Source: Bacteroidota bacterium (GTDB taxonomy: Bacteria > Bacteroidota > Bacteroidia > Cytophagales > Cyclobacteriaceae). From it: 34,812 bases of DNA. A model generated the notes under the pieces. That model ran no database searches. It was not told where the DNA came from and saw only the letters and a list, made by a program, of their open reading frames with translations. Positions 16,609 through 26,038 of this stretch are shown here, piece after piece (the stretch's first letter is position 1; every line of letters starts with the position of its first letter). The DNA is taken from NCBI GenBank assembly GCA_018266435.1, contig JAFEAL010000006.1, positions 141,875 to 176,686 of the forward strand, written 5' to 3'. The position numbers and the translations under genes were made by a program.

Positions 16609-17574
16609 TCAATAATAGCTTTTGGATTCAAAAATTTTGTTGGGCACTTCGTTGGAATAGACGGAGTAAGTAAATCCTTTTTGCAAGGCATACGCACCTA
16701 ACTCTCCGTTTTTGCTCAGTGCCAAAAATCCTACTTGCATTTCTTTTGATTTTTCGGGTTGATTATTGACGATGCGTTTCACGGCCAGCTCACACGCTTG
16801 TTGGGGAGTGTTTCCCTGTCGCATCAGTTCTACAACCAGGTGTGATCCGCAAATGCGAATGACTTCTTCGCCCACACCGGTTGATGTGGCTGCGCCAATT
16901 TCATTGTCCACAAACAAGCCGGCTCCGATGATGGGCGAGTCGCCCACGCGGCCGTGCATTTTGTAAGCCATGCCGCTGGTGGTACAGGCACCCGAAAGAT
17001 TTTGCCGGGCATCGAGCGCGATCATGCCGATGGTGTCGTGGTTTTCGATATTCACTAGGGGTTTGTATTCGGCTTTCTTCAACCATTCTTTCCAGGCCTG
17101 TTCTGATTCTTTCGTCAACAGGTTTTCTTTTTTAAATCCGTTTGCCAATGCAAATTGAAGTGCGCCATCGCCCACCAGCATGACGTGAGGTGTTTTTTCC
17201 ATCACTTTTCGGGCCACTGAAATAGGATGCACAATGTACTCTAAGCAAGCCACTGCCCCAATGTTGGCGTGTTCATCCATGATGCAGGCATCGAGCGTTA
17301 CCCGTCCATCGCGGTCAGGCAGCCCGCCATAGCCAACTGTATTGATTGTTGGATCGGCCTCGGGCACATGCACACCGGCTTCTACGGCATCGAGTGCACG
17401 ACCGCTCTTTGATAATATTTTCCAAGCTTCGGCATTAGCACTCACTCCAAAGTTCCAGGTGGAGATGACTATGGGTTTTGTTATTTTTTTTTCTTGTGCT
17501 TGCAAAGTTGAGATGCCTGCCATGGAGGCCAGCACGGCTGATGATTGAATAAATTTTCTTCGGGATGTTTTCAT
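16609..17574 (-). CDS. Tat-exported glycosylasparaginase-type Ntn hydrolase
   Basis: An N4-(beta-N-acetylglucosaminyl)-L-asparaginase/isoaspartyl peptidase-like protein of family T2. It is made as a precursor that cuts itself before a threonine nucleophile: Thr181 in ENHDTIGMIALD. The substrate-binding GRVGDSPIIGAG and the later GAATSTGVGEE follow in the right order. I start it at 17574 (321 residues): MKTSRRKFIQSSAVLASMAG is a twin-arginine signal with SRRKF, so the protein is exported folded. The frame extends to 17604, overlapping the upstream gene. Its ATG lies 13 bases after the stop of the upstream gene, so it is the third gene of the DPP4 operon. In the periplasm it could remove GlcNAc-Asn links or cleave isoaspartyl peptides. 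Confidence 0.9.
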   Translation of the reverse strand: MKTSRRKFIQSSAVLASMAGISTLQAQEKKITKPIVISTWNFGVSANAEAWKILSKSGRALDAVEAGVHVPEADPTINTVGYGGLPDRDGRVTLDACIMDEHANIGAVACLEYIVHPISVARKVMEKTPHVMLVGDGALQFALANGFKKENLLTKESEQAWKEWLKKAEYKPLVNIENHDTIGMIALDARQNLSGACTTSGMAYKMHGRVGDSPIIGAGLFVDNEIGAATSTGVGEEVIRICGSHLVVELMRQGNTPQQACELAVKRIVNNQPEKSKEMQVGFLALSKNGELGAYALQKGFTYSVYSNEVPNKIFESKSYY

Positions 17575-17587
17575 GGGGTTGAGCTTA

Positions 17588-18415
17588 TCAAGCCATAACG
17601 GCAATTAAATTATAAAAAGGATCAATTAAGTTTTCTTCGCCTGTCCATTTCGATTTTATTTTTGCATCGTGTGGTGACATTCCTTTGGTAAAGAGTTTCC
17701 AAAAGACTTCTCCTGCTATTTTAACGGTGGCAGTTGAGTTGGTTTTGGCTGCTGTAAATTTCCATTCGTTTGCTTCTTTACTCAGCGTGAAATTTAATTC
17801 ACTATTTTGTTGTACTGTTATCGAAATGGTGGTTCCTGCTTTTGCCTGGCAAGCGCGGTATCCGTGGGGCATAGCTTGCATAAAAGTTTTAACCACCGGT
17901 TTAAAAAACTCGTCTGACATTAATGCTCCGGCATTAACGGCTTCACGTATTTGCATCTGGTGATGCCACTTCTCGGTGTATTCGCGTGCAATATGAAACC
18001 AATTCAATGACTCGCTTTCTCCAGCCCAAGCCACTGAAAAAATGGCTTGGCCAAACGGATCTAATTTGGAAAGGCATTCACCGTATTCTTTGCCCGAAGT
18101 TTCCAATAACGAAATCAATAACGCAGGACTGATTCGTTTCATGGCTTTCACCCAATCGGCATTAATTCGGTTGAGAAAATTAACAAGCTCTGCGTAGGTA
18201 TTAATTTTCTCTGTTGGTGTATCAAAATACCCATCGCGTAGCATGGACACAAAACGCAGGTTGCCATCGAGCAAATGTGCGGCAATGTCTTTCACCGTCC
18301 ATTGCTTGGCCAGGGTTGGCTTGTGCCAATCTTCAGGGCGAAGTGATTGCAATAAATTTATTAATGCGGCATCAAGCTTTGGAAAGAGATGGATGGTTTC
18401 GATAGGAGTTTTCAT
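17588..18415 (-). CDS. Maleylpyruvate isomerase N-domain (DinB-like) protein
   Basis: A 275-residue soluble protein. The N-terminal ~170 residues look like the MDMPI_N/DinB-like four-helix domain: W-VKDIAAHLLDGNLRF at about 39-55 supplies the first metal-ligand His, and HIAREYTEKWHHQMQIRE near 141-158 supplies the later ones. The C-terminal part is a small sterol-carrier-like alpha/beta region ending in FTKGMSP and a short tail. Family members use low-molecular-weight thiols for isomerase or transferase reactions, but the substrate here is unknown. Its ATG overlaps the stop of the dipeptidyl peptidase gene (ATGA, 18412-18415), showing translational coupling. Confidence 0.75.
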   Translation of the reverse strand: MKTPIETIHLFPKLDAALINLLQSLRPEDWHKPTLAKQWTVKDIAAHLLDGNLRFVSMLRDGYFDTPTEKINTYAELVNFLNRINADWVKAMKRISPALLISLLETSGKEYGECLSKLDPFGQAIFSVAWAGESESLNWFHIAREYTEKWHHQMQIREAVNAGALMSDEFFKPVVKTFMQAMPHGYRACQAKAGTTISITVQQNSELNFTLSKEANEWKFTAAKTNSTATVKIAGEVFWKLFTKGMSPHDAKIKSKWTGEENLIDPFYNLIAVMA

Positions 18416-20592
18416 CTTGGCCCGGGAGGACAGTATTTTCTCAGGTAGTCTGAATACAAGGTTGACAAATGTTTTCGTGTGCCTTCGCCTTCGTAGATAC
18501 CGTGTGTACGGTTGGGGTAGGCCATAAACTGAAATTGTTTGTTGTATTTGATTAGTTCATTCAAGAGCATTTCGGCATTGTTGTAGTGCACGTTGTCATC
18601 GCCTGTGCCGTGGATGTATAGCAAATTACCCTTCAGGTTTTTAGCATACGTTACGGGCGACCCTTTGACAATATCTTCCAGATTTTCTTGCGGCAAGCCC
18701 ATGTAGCGCTCCTGATAAATGTTGTCGTAGGTGAGTTGATTGGCAACGGCAGCTACGGCAATTCCGGTTTTATAAATGTCAGGATATTGAAAGAGCAGGT
18801 TTAACGTAGTTGAGCCGCCACCACTCCAGCCCCATACGGCTATGCGGTCGGCATCTACAAATGGCCATTTCAAAATTTCTTTAGCAGCCATGGCCTGATC
18901 GCGGATATTGAGTTGTCCGATTTTCCGGTAAATAGATTTGTGCCAGGCACTTCCTTTTGGTGACGGGGTTCCACGTCCATCAAGTGTGATATAGATATAA
19001 CCCTCTTCGGCCATGTTGCCGTTGAACATCATGTTTCGGCCGGCACCGTAGGTATCGGTTGCTGTTTGGCTGGCAGGTTCGGTATAAACAAAAAACAGCA
19101 CCGGGTATTTTTTAGTTGCATCAAAGTGCGCAGGCTTGGCCATCCATCCGTCCATTTCAATTCCATCTTCGGTTTTGATTTTGAAAAATTCTACGTTTGA
19201 CTTTGACCGGTCGGCTGCCGCGATGGCATCAGATACCTTTTGGTTGCGGTCTACTTCACTGTGCTTGGGCAGGGTGACCCATTCTTTTGTTGGTTTAGTG
19301 TAATAATTTGAAAAAGTGTGTTGTGCGTATTTGCAATTGGGTGACACAGCGTAGCCATGTGTGCCTACTTGAGTGGCCGGTGAAACGAGTTCCAGTTTAC
19401 CCTTTCCATCTAAACTGGTTTTGTACAAGTATTTTTGTGTGGCATTGTTGGGTGATGCCAAAAAATAAATGACATTGCTTTTTTCGTCCAGTCCTTGAAA
19501 CTCAATGACATCGTAGTTGCCCGGAGTGAGCAGTGTTTCTTTCGAACCGTCTTTTGCTATACGGTACAGGTGTGTCCAGCCATCTTTGTCACTGAACCAC
19601 AAAAATTCTTTCCGGTTATTTAACCAAATGAACGGATGACGAAAATCAATAGAATACGTGTTGTCTGAAAAGGCATAAACATCAATCCAGGCCTTGTCTC
19701 TTTCAGAATAAACTAGAGTGGCTTCGCCCGTACCCGGGTTACACGAAAAAATTTTGCTTTCCTGTTGTTTGCGGTTGAGTTGTTGTACAAAAATTTCTGA
19801 ACTCGAATTCCATTCCATGCGCGGCAGGTAATGCTGTTGCGGATCGCCCGGAATGTTGAGCCAGGTGGTTTTGTTTGTTTGAACATCGACAACACCAATT
19901 TTGGCAGGAGAGGGGCTTTGTCCAATGGTGGGGTACTCCACGGGGATAATCATTGAATAAGCTGAATCTGTAGTGTTGATCATGTAGTAGTCAGGAATTT
20001 TCGTGGCATCGATTTGCCAATAGGCTATCCGCTTGCTGTCGGGGCTCCACTGAAATCCATCGCGACAAAAAAATTCTTCTTCATATACCCAATCAAATGT
20101 GCCGCTGATTAGTTTGCGCGAATGGTTGGTCGTCACAGCTGTTTCCTGTGCTGTTGCCCAATCTTCGATATACAGATCATACTCGCTTACAAAAGCAATT
20201 TTTTTTCCATCAGGCGATAGTTTGGCAAATCGCAGCGAAGATGCCGGATGGTTTTTGCCCACTTGTGTAAGCTTTTTTGTAGCCAGGTTTAGTACCCAAT
20301 AATCTCCCTCTGTATCCAAACGCCATACCCGCTGAGAGTTGGTGTAAACGAGTAGCAATGTTCCGTCTTCTGAAAAATAATAATCACGTATGCTGAGCGC
20401 CTGCGAGGCACCGGCAGGGGTCAGGTCTTTGGAAGAAATGATAACGGAACGTACACGGTTAGGAAGTGTATAGTTTACTACCTCATTGTTTTCAATTTCA
20501 AAATACGAATTGCCGTCTTTAGACCAGCGCAGCGATTGGCCATTGACCGTGCAAAAAATAAATGATAGAAAAACGAAGAAGAGACGTTTCAT
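18412..20592 (-). CDS. Dipeptidyl peptidase IV family serine peptidase (S9B)
   Basis: A 726-residue exported prolyl-type dipeptidyl peptidase with a signal peptide (MKRLFFVFLSFIFCTVNGQS). The N-terminal part is the eight-bladed DPP-IV beta-propeller, with the amino-terminus-binding glutamates in DWVYEEEFF (Glu171-173). The C-terminal alpha/beta hydrolase has Ser590 in GWSGGGS, Asp665 in GTGDDNVHY and His697 in RTHGIY. Spacings Ser-Asp 75 and Asp-His 32 are close to human DPP-IV (78 and 32). The nucleophile elbow is GWSGG where DPP-IV usually has GWSYGG. It is predicted to release X-Pro or X-Ala dipeptides in the periplasm. It is the first gene of a three-gene operon. Confidence 0.93.
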   Translation of the reverse strand: MKRLFFVFLSFIFCTVNGQSLRWSKDGNSYFEIENNEVVNYTLPNRVRSVIISSKDLTPAGASQALSIRDYYFSEDGTLLLVYTNSQRVWRLDTEGDYWVLNLATKKLTQVGKNHPASSLRFAKLSPDGKKIAFVSEYDLYIEDWATAQETAVTTNHSRKLISGTFDWVYEEEFFCRDGFQWSPDSKRIAYWQIDATKIPDYYMINTTDSAYSMIIPVEYPTIGQSPSPAKIGVVDVQTNKTTWLNIPGDPQQHYLPRMEWNSSSEIFVQQLNRKQQESKIFSCNPGTGEATLVYSERDKAWIDVYAFSDNTYSIDFRHPFIWLNNRKEFLWFSDKDGWTHLYRIAKDGSKETLLTPGNYDVIEFQGLDEKSNVIYFLASPNNATQKYLYKTSLDGKGKLELVSPATQVGTHGYAVSPNCKYAQHTFSNYYTKPTKEWVTLPKHSEVDRNQKVSDAIAAADRSKSNVEFFKIKTEDGIEMDGWMAKPAHFDATKKYPVLFFVYTEPASQTATDTYGAGRNMMFNGNMAEEGYIYITLDGRGTPSPKGSAWHKSIYRKIGQLNIRDQAMAAKEILKWPFVDADRIAVWGWSGGGSTTLNLLFQYPDIYKTGIAVAAVANQLTYDNIYQERYMGLPQENLEDIVKGSPVTYAKNLKGNLLYIHGTGDDNVHYNNAEMLLNELIKYNKQFQFMAYPNRTHGIYEGEGTRKHLSTLYSDYLRKYCPPGPR

Positions 20593-20849
20593 AGCAGGAA
20601 AATTTATGGATTTAGAACGTACGATTTACAACTTGAGCAGGAATCATCCAAACATTATTTGAAATCAGGCTGCATGGAAATGCCACGACCCATCGACTCG
20701 CAGCATCAACCACCCGGTAAAAGCCTGCTACCTATAGCCGGGCAACCAAAATCATGAGTTTTTGCAATTCAAGACAAAATAATCCATTAGAATTGCAGAT
20801 TAGGTACACAAAAAACGATTTAGTAAAATTGCTCCACTCATATTAACTA

Positions 20850-20878
20850 TTGCAGCATAGTAAATTTTATTACCTTTA
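20850..20878 (+). promoter_or_regulatory. Predicted promoter in the 20593-20899 gap
   Basis: TTG (20850-20852), 18 bases, then TACCTTTA (20871-20878), one base off TAnnTTTG, 21 bases before the ATG at 20900. The rest of this 307-base gap between the divergent DPP-IV and helical-protein genes shows no gene, RNA or clear operator. A minus-strand promoter for DPP-IV was not found at full match. Confidence 0.45.
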
Positions 20879-20899
20879 AGAAACCAGATTTGTTTATTC

Positions 20900-22360
20900 A
20901 TGGCAAAACTTAAGAACATCATCAAGCAACTTTCCGAAAAGGACTTTAAGGAAATTTATGATTCGCTCATGGAGAGCAATGCTGAAAAATCAGCTTATGT
21001 ACTTAAGTCATTGCGTGAGCGCCAGCTTTCAGATAGTAAAATTATGGTAGAACTGGAAGTCAATGCCAATGCCTATTACACGCTCCGGTCAAGGCTCAAT
21101 CAGAAAATTGAAGAACATTTGTTGCAACAGATGGAAAGCCCACGCACAGATATTTTGCGCAAAGTGGCCAATCTTAACGAGGTGCTGTTCACTAAAAAAA
21201 GAACTATTTCTATTGCTACGTTGCGAAAACTTGAAAAGGAATTGCATGACTATGACCTGGCCAGTGAACTGACGGTGGTGTATAAATCATTAAAAAAACT
21301 ACACGTCCATTCGCCCGAGTATTTTAATTATTCTCAGCTGTATAACCGCCATGTGGCTTTTATGCTGGCAGTAGATAAGGCCGAAGACCTGCTGGCCGAC
21401 TACATTAAAAAGTATGGAAATTATTTTTTTACAGGCGACCCGACAGAAAAACTGGGGCTTGCGCTGGTGGTGCGCGAGATGCAAAATGTCTGTAAACTTT
21501 ACGAATCGCACCGGCTGTATGTGTACTTGAGTTGTATGACAGTTTTTCACCGCCTGTTTGTAGAACCCGATGACCTGGCCCACGAAGGAGAAGCGATAGA
21601 AGACATCTTCGTTAAGGTGCAAAAGATTTTTGAAATGTATAACCTTGATCCGCTGTATTACCACCTGAACCTGGTATTTGAGTTCCTCCACCTGGAGTAT
21701 TACAATCATTACAAGGTTTACCGCCAATCAGAAAAATACTATGAAGAGGTAAATGACGCAATGGCCACGTTGCTGGTGAATTACTCTAACTACACCTTCA
21801 CAGCGCAGTTTTTGATTTCTAAAATTGAAAGACATCTTCGCAACAACACCGAAAAAACCTTGTATGCCGAAAATGAAACACTGCTGGTGGATATAGAACC
21901 TGAAACACACGATGTGCCCAAACATGTTATTTATGTTTGTTACCGCGCATTAAGTAGTTATTATGCCGGTAAATATGATGAGGCTGCAAAAATCATCAAC
22001 CAACTGCTCAACGAGATTAGCCTGAAGAAGTTTCCGTTTATACAAATGGAGGTGAAGGCCTTGCTTGCGTTGCAGTATTGCCTGTTAAAAGATTATGAGT
22101 TATTCACTCAGTTGACTAATAGTGTGCAGCGCCAGATACGCACGTTTGGAAAAGACGATTGTGAAAATGTATTGTTGTTTTTGAAAATTTTGCGCACAGC
22201 AACCAGTGAAGCCAAGCGTGAAAAAGCTAAAAAAATCACTGCCATCATCCCTAAGTTTAAACAAGTAAAGGTTAATTATTTTGCGCCCACGTCATTGATT
22301 AAGATGGACGATGCTTTTGTAGAAGCACTGGCAGCCATAGAGGGCGCGGTAGATGCTTAA
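20900..22360 (+). CDS. Large all-helical (TPR-like) protein of unknown function
   Basis: A 486-residue cytoplasmic protein without signal peptide or membrane segment. It is rich in Leu, Tyr and Lys and appears fully alpha-helical. The first ~80 residues contain regular amphipathic helices (IIKQLSEKDFKEIYDSLMES and LEVNANAYYTLRSRLNQKIEEHLLQQ) that resemble a bundle rather than DNA-binding HTH. The middle and C-terminal parts have helix pairs like TPR/SEL repeats (AEDLLADYIKKYG, HVIYVCYRALSSYYAGKYDEAAKIINQLL). I do not recognise a named family. It stands alone behind its own promoter and faces a CheY-like gene convergently (51 bases apart), which could hint at a shared regulatory role (weak). 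Confidence 0.7.
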   Translation: MAKLKNIIKQLSEKDFKEIYDSLMESNAEKSAYVLKSLRERQLSDSKIMVELEVNANAYYTLRSRLNQKIEEHLLQQMESPRTDILRKVANLNEVLFTKKRTISIATLRKLEKELHDYDLASELTVVYKSLKKLHVHSPEYFNYSQLYNRHVAFMLAVDKAEDLLADYIKKYGNYFFTGDPTEKLGLALVVREMQNVCKLYESHRLYVYLSCMTVFHRLFVEPDDLAHEGEAIEDIFVKVQKIFEMYNLDPLYYHLNLVFEFLHLEYYNHYKVYRQSEKYYEEVNDAMATLLVNYSNYTFTAQFLISKIERHLRNNTEKTLYAENETLLVDIEPETHDVPKHVIYVCYRALSSYYAGKYDEAAKIINQLLNEISLKKFPFIQMEVKALLALQYCLLKDYELFTQLTNSVQRQIRTFGKDDCENVLLFLKILRTATSEAKREKAKKITAIIPKFKQVKVNYFAPTSLIKMDDAFVEALAAIEGAVDA

Positions 22361-22411
22361 GTTTCACAGCCGATGGGTTTACCCACTCAGCCGTTAACCA
22401 GTAGCAGAGTT

Positions 22412-22819
22412 TTATACATCAATCTTGGTGATGGTTTCGTGCGAGAGGGGCTTATTCAGGTAAAGCCTCACATTAGGATATTTCTTTGACCGGTTAAAAT
22501 CCTGCGGATTGATGGATGAAGTAAGCATCACAATCTTGCACTTCTTGCGTGTGAGAGGAGACAGGTTTTCAAACTCATCTAAAAACTGAAAGCCGTCCAT
22601 CAATGGCATGTCAATATCCAAAAAGATAATGTCGGGCAAAACTTTTTCGGCTAAATCCATTTTCTCCATGTTTTTCAAAAACTCGATCGCGCTTTTTGCT
22701 CCGGTGTGGGTATAGATATTGCCAGCGATGGATGCAGCCTCAATCATTTTTTGATTGATCAGGTTATCGATTTCATTGTCATCGATAAGCATTACTGAAT
22801 GATATTTTTTAGCAGTCAT
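22412..22819 (-). CDS. Single-domain CheY-like response regulator
   Basis: A 135-residue receiver domain with no output domain. The acidic pair Asp13-Asp14 in LIDDNEIDN, the phospho-acceptor Asp68 in IIFLDIDMPLMDGF, the switch Thr/Ser in VMLTSS and the conserved Lys in LNKPLS are all present. The DDNEIDN motif is typical of Bacteroidota lone receivers that take phosphate from hybrid or unlinked kinases. No histidine kinase is in the window, so the partner is unknown. It reads as a separate minus-strand gene, 84 bases upstream of the ALDH gene start direction and convergent with the helical protein. Confidence 0.93.
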   Translation of the reverse strand: MTAKKYHSVMLIDDNEIDNLINQKMIEAASIAGNIYTHTGAKSAIEFLKNMEKMDLAEKVLPDIIFLDIDMPLMDGFQFLDEFENLSPLTRKKCKIVMLTSSINPQDFNRSKKYPNVRLYLNKPLSHETITKIDV

Positions 22820-22903
22820 AGAAGGTTTGCTTTCACAAAAATTAAAAGTAACGTATTTAGCTGTTCTAAAAGTACTAATTTTATCATTAATGGTACATAC
22901 ATT

Positions 22904-24445
22904 TTACAGATCGAACTTGATGCCCTGAGCCAGAGGCAGGCTGTCGCTGAAGTTGATGGTGTTGGTTTGCCTGCGCATATATACCTTCCAGGCATCAGAG
23001 CCCGATTCTCGGCCACCACCTGTTTCTTTTTCTCCGCCAAACGCTCCGCCAATTTCTGCGCCTGATGTGCCGATGTTAACATTGGCAATACCGCAGTCAG
23101 AGCCTGCATGTGATAAAAACTTTTCCATGTCTTGCATGCGGGTAGTCATAATGGCGGATGACAGTCCTTGCTTCACTCCGTTTTGCAAGGCAATGGCTTC
23201 ATCTAAGGTGCGGTATTTAATGAGGTATAGTATTGGAGCAAAAGTTTCGGCTTGCACAATCTCGTAGTCATTATTAACTTCAGCAATAGCCGGGCGAACA
23301 TAACATCCTGATTCGTATCCTTTTCCTTTTAGCACGGCACCGTGCACCAAAAACTTGCCGCCTTCTTTTTTTATTTTTTGAAGGGCATTTGAGTAGATCT
23401 TTACAGTTGGTTTATCAATCAAGGGACCAACGTGGTTGTGCTGGTCAAGCGGGTTGCCAATGCGCAGTTGGGCGTAAGCCTTTTTTAACCGGCTGCGCAC
23501 TTCGTCATACACTTTTTCATGTATGATCAGCCTGCGGGTGCTGGTGCACCGCTGGCCGGCTGTGCCTACCGCACCAAATACGGCACCGATGATGGTCATG
23601 TCGAGATTGGCATGTTCGGTAATAATGATGGCGTTGTTTCCTCCAAGTTCCAACAAGGTGCGACCCAGGCGAGAAGCTACAGTTTGACCCACGGCTTTTC
23701 CCATGCGCACAGAGCCGGTGGCTGAAACCAAAGCAATGGCTTCATTTTCGCACATCATCTGGCCTATTTTATAATCGCCATTGACAATACACGACACACC
23801 CTCGGGCACACCGTTCTTTTCAAAAATTTTGGTTGCAATAGTTTGGCAAGCAATGCTACACAGTGGGGTTTTTTCAGAGGGCTTCCAAATGCAAACGTCT
23901 CCGCACACCCAGGCGATCATGGCATTCCAACTCCACACAGCAACCGGAAAATTGAAAGCAGTAATGATGCCTACCAGGCCCAGCGGGTGGTATTGCTCGT
24001 ACATGCGATGTTGCGGTCTCTCGGAGTGCATGGTCAACCCGTTTAATTGGCGCGAGAGGCCTACAGCTAAATCGCAGATATCAATCATCTCTTGCACTTC
24101 ACCCAATCCTTCCTGAAACGATTTGCCCATCTCGTACGAAACCAGCCTGCCAAGGTGTTCCTTTTGTTTGCGAAGCGCTTCACCAATCTGTCTGACAATT
24201 TCGCCACGTTTGGGTGCAGGCACCATGCGCCAGTGGTGGAAAGCTTTGGTTGCCTGTTCTACTACTTTGTTAAATGATTTCTCATCGGTGGTTTGGATGC
24301 GGCCTATTAATTTGCCATCGGCCGGAGAAAACGAGTCGATGTAGCTTCCGGAAGATTTAATCCATTTTTTTCCGGTAGATGTTCCCAGATTGGATTTTTT
24401 TATTCCTAAAATTTTTAATGATTCTTTGATGCCAAAATCTTTCAT
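22904..24445 (-). CDS. ALDH7-type aldehyde dehydrogenase (aminoadipate semialdehyde type)
   Basis: A 513-residue NAD(P)-dependent aldehyde dehydrogenase. Catalytic Cys300 is in GTAGQRCTSTRR and the general base Glu266 in LLELGGNNAI. Substrate and cofactor motifs include GIITAFNFPVAVWSWN (about 159-174) and IWKPSEKTP (186-194). The tail GGEKETGGGRESGSDAWKVYMRRQT is diagnostic for the ALDH7/antiquitin group, which oxidises alpha-aminoadipic semialdehyde (piperideine-6-carboxylate) in lysine breakdown. The nearby aminopeptidase and serine dehydratase fit amino-acid catabolism. No lysine aminotransferase is present, so the pathway is inferred from family only. Confidence 0.9.
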   Translation of the reverse strand: MKDFGIKESLKILGIKKSNLGTSTGKKWIKSSGSYIDSFSPADGKLIGRIQTTDEKSFNKVVEQATKAFHHWRMVPAPKRGEIVRQIGEALRKQKEHLGRLVSYEMGKSFQEGLGEVQEMIDICDLAVGLSRQLNGLTMHSERPQHRMYEQYHPLGLVGIITAFNFPVAVWSWNAMIAWVCGDVCIWKPSEKTPLCSIACQTIATKIFEKNGVPEGVSCIVNGDYKIGQMMCENEAIALVSATGSVRMGKAVGQTVASRLGRTLLELGGNNAIIITEHANLDMTIIGAVFGAVGTAGQRCTSTRRLIIHEKVYDEVRSRLKKAYAQLRIGNPLDQHNHVGPLIDKPTVKIYSNALQKIKKEGGKFLVHGAVLKGKGYESGCYVRPAIAEVNNDYEIVQAETFAPILYLIKYRTLDEAIALQNGVKQGLSSAIMTTRMQDMEKFLSHAGSDCGIANVNIGTSGAEIGGAFGGEKETGGGRESGSDAWKVYMRRQTNTINFSDSLPLAQGIKFDL

Positions 24446-24501
24446 GGTAGTAAAAATTAAAAGTGTGTAAACTTAGATGAAATATTGGAGTTGTAATAAA
24501 A

Positions 24502-25443
24502 TTATAGCTCAGCCATGGCCGATTGGTAGAACCGAATCATCCATTCAATATCTTTTTTGTGCACTTTCTCGTGAGGAGAATGAGCCTCTTGCTCGGGCGC
24601 GCCTACAAAACACCAATCAAAAGGCAGATGCCCTCGCTGCAGCTCCCCACCATCACTTGAGCCCGACCCCTCTACTTCCAGTTGATAATCAATTTTATTT
24701 TTCTGAGCTATAGCAATGATTTTATTTACAAAACTTCTGCGAGGAATATTTTTGTCGCGCAGGGAAATAACCACGCCTTTGCCGTGCTCCACACCATCTG
24801 ACACCCACGTAATGTCAGAAATCAATGCCTGGCGCACTTTCCATTTTTTATAAATGTATTTAGCCAGATAATTTACCGAACCACCGCCATGTTCTTCCCA
24901 ACAACTGAAAACAATCACGCCATCAGTTAATGTTTCGGCTACACGTAGTGCATTAAAAACTCCCAATCGGTTATCGAGGTAAGGCGACTGAATAAAGTCG
25001 GTTGTTTCGCTAAAATCAATTTGGTAGGTAAGGGGCGTACCCCGGTCAATCGGCCTGCCAAATTTATAGAAGGCATGATTTTCTATGTCGTAGGCTAACT
25101 CACACTCAATTTCACCGGATGAATCTTTCCCTACCAGTTTGGTTCCGGCATCGGCATGGGGGCTTCCAATAGAAATGAGTTGATTAAAATAGCGCACAGT
25201 AAAGCCCACCGTGTCCAGGTGGGCAAAGATGGCGGTGCGAGGCTTACCAAATTTGATGATCAGGCTGTCTTGAAATTTATCGCCTTTGATTACTTCGGGT
25301 TTAACTGCCCAGTTCTTTTTTTCTTTTTTGATGTAGGCCAGCAAAAAATCCTTCATCGGTTTTTCATGCCCCGAAGGAGCTTGAATTTCGCACAATTGCC
25401 TGAGCAGCTGGTATTCTTTTTTATTTTTAGCAGAGGCTTTCAC
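24502..25443 (-). CDS. M42/M20-like zinc aminopeptidase
   Basis: A 313-residue co-catalytic zinc peptidase. Candidate metal and catalytic residues are His75 and Asp77 in FAHLDTVGF, Asp157 in YLDNRLGV, Glu183-Glu184 in CWEEHGGG, Asp210 and a final His in HSPHEKVH (288-295). HxD followed by a ~80-residue insertion before LDNR fits family M42 (glutamyl aminopeptidase-like, often forming large assemblies) better than M20. There is no signal peptide, so the enzyme is cytoplasmic and would trim imported peptides. Its start lies 58 bases from the divergent membrane-protein gene. Confidence 0.85.
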   Translation of the reverse strand: MKASAKNKKEYQLLRQLCEIQAPSGHEKPMKDFLLAYIKKEKKNWAVKPEVIKGDKFQDSLIIKFGKPRTAIFAHLDTVGFTVRYFNQLISIGSPHADAGTKLVGKDSSGEIECELAYDIENHAFYKFGRPIDRGTPLTYQIDFSETTDFIQSPYLDNRLGVFNALRVAETLTDGVIVFSCWEEHGGGSVNYLAKYIYKKWKVRQALISDITWVSDGVEHGKGVVISLRDKNIPRRSFVNKIIAIAQKNKIDYQLEVEGSGSSDGGELQRGHLPFDWCFVGAPEQEAHSPHEKVHKKDIEWMIRFYQSAMAEL

Positions 25444-25501
25444 AGACGGTTGACTTATTGTAAATTTTCACGAAAATAAGTTTACTTTTTGGGATTTGTG
25501 C

Positions 25502-25954
25502 ATGAAAGAAGAAATCATCAAAGCAATTCCGGTTTTTTTTTCGAGTGCACTGAAATTCATTTTGGGCCCGATCAGCGGCTATGCCTTGCGCCTTCATTTT
25601 GTTACCACAGCCCTTTCAACCATAGGCGGTATGATGCTGAGTGTGGTATCGTTTACTTATTTTGGCGATTGGCTACGCAATAAATTCTTTAAACGTTTTT
25701 TTGAAAAGAAGGAGAGTGAACCACAAAAAAAATGGTACAGCAATTTTTTAAAAAGATACGGACTGGTGGGCATTGCCTTGCTTACACCGATCATCCTTAC
25801 GCCCATTGGTGGAACTATTTTAGCTGTGAGCCTGGGCAAGTCTAAAGATAAGATATTGATTGCCATGCTTATCAGTGCTGTGCTGTTTGCATTGGCATTT
25901 ACTTCTGCCATCTATGCGTTGGGTAAATTGGATTTGCCCGATGTGCTGAAGTAA
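25502..25954 (+). CDS. Small membrane protein, export-protein-like
   Basis: A 150-residue membrane protein. Likely segments are at about residues 12-50 (two helices), 85-108 (GLVGIALLTPIILTPIGGTILAVSLG) and 115-140. A basic cytoplasmic stretch (RNKFFKRFFEKKESEPQKK) lies between them. The LTPIILTPIGG segment recalls the small multidrug-export-like (PF06695) family, where a TP-rich re-entrant segment is conserved, but this is a weak link. I start at ATG 25502 rather than the TTG at 25496. It is divergent from the M42 gene; function unknown. Confidence 0.65.
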   Translation: MKEEIIKAIPVFFSSALKFILGPISGYALRLHFVTTALSTIGGMMLSVVSFTYFGDWLRNKFFKRFFEKKESEPQKKWYSNFLKRYGLVGIALLTPIILTPIGGTILAVSLGKSKDKILIAMLISAVLFALAFTSAIYALGKLDLPDVLK

Positions 25955-26038
25955 TTATTGGCTTCTGCCAAACTTAACCTGTAAATCCAACCGGGGCAAT
26001 ACAGCAGAATCACGGGTACTTCATAAAAGCGCAGCGGC

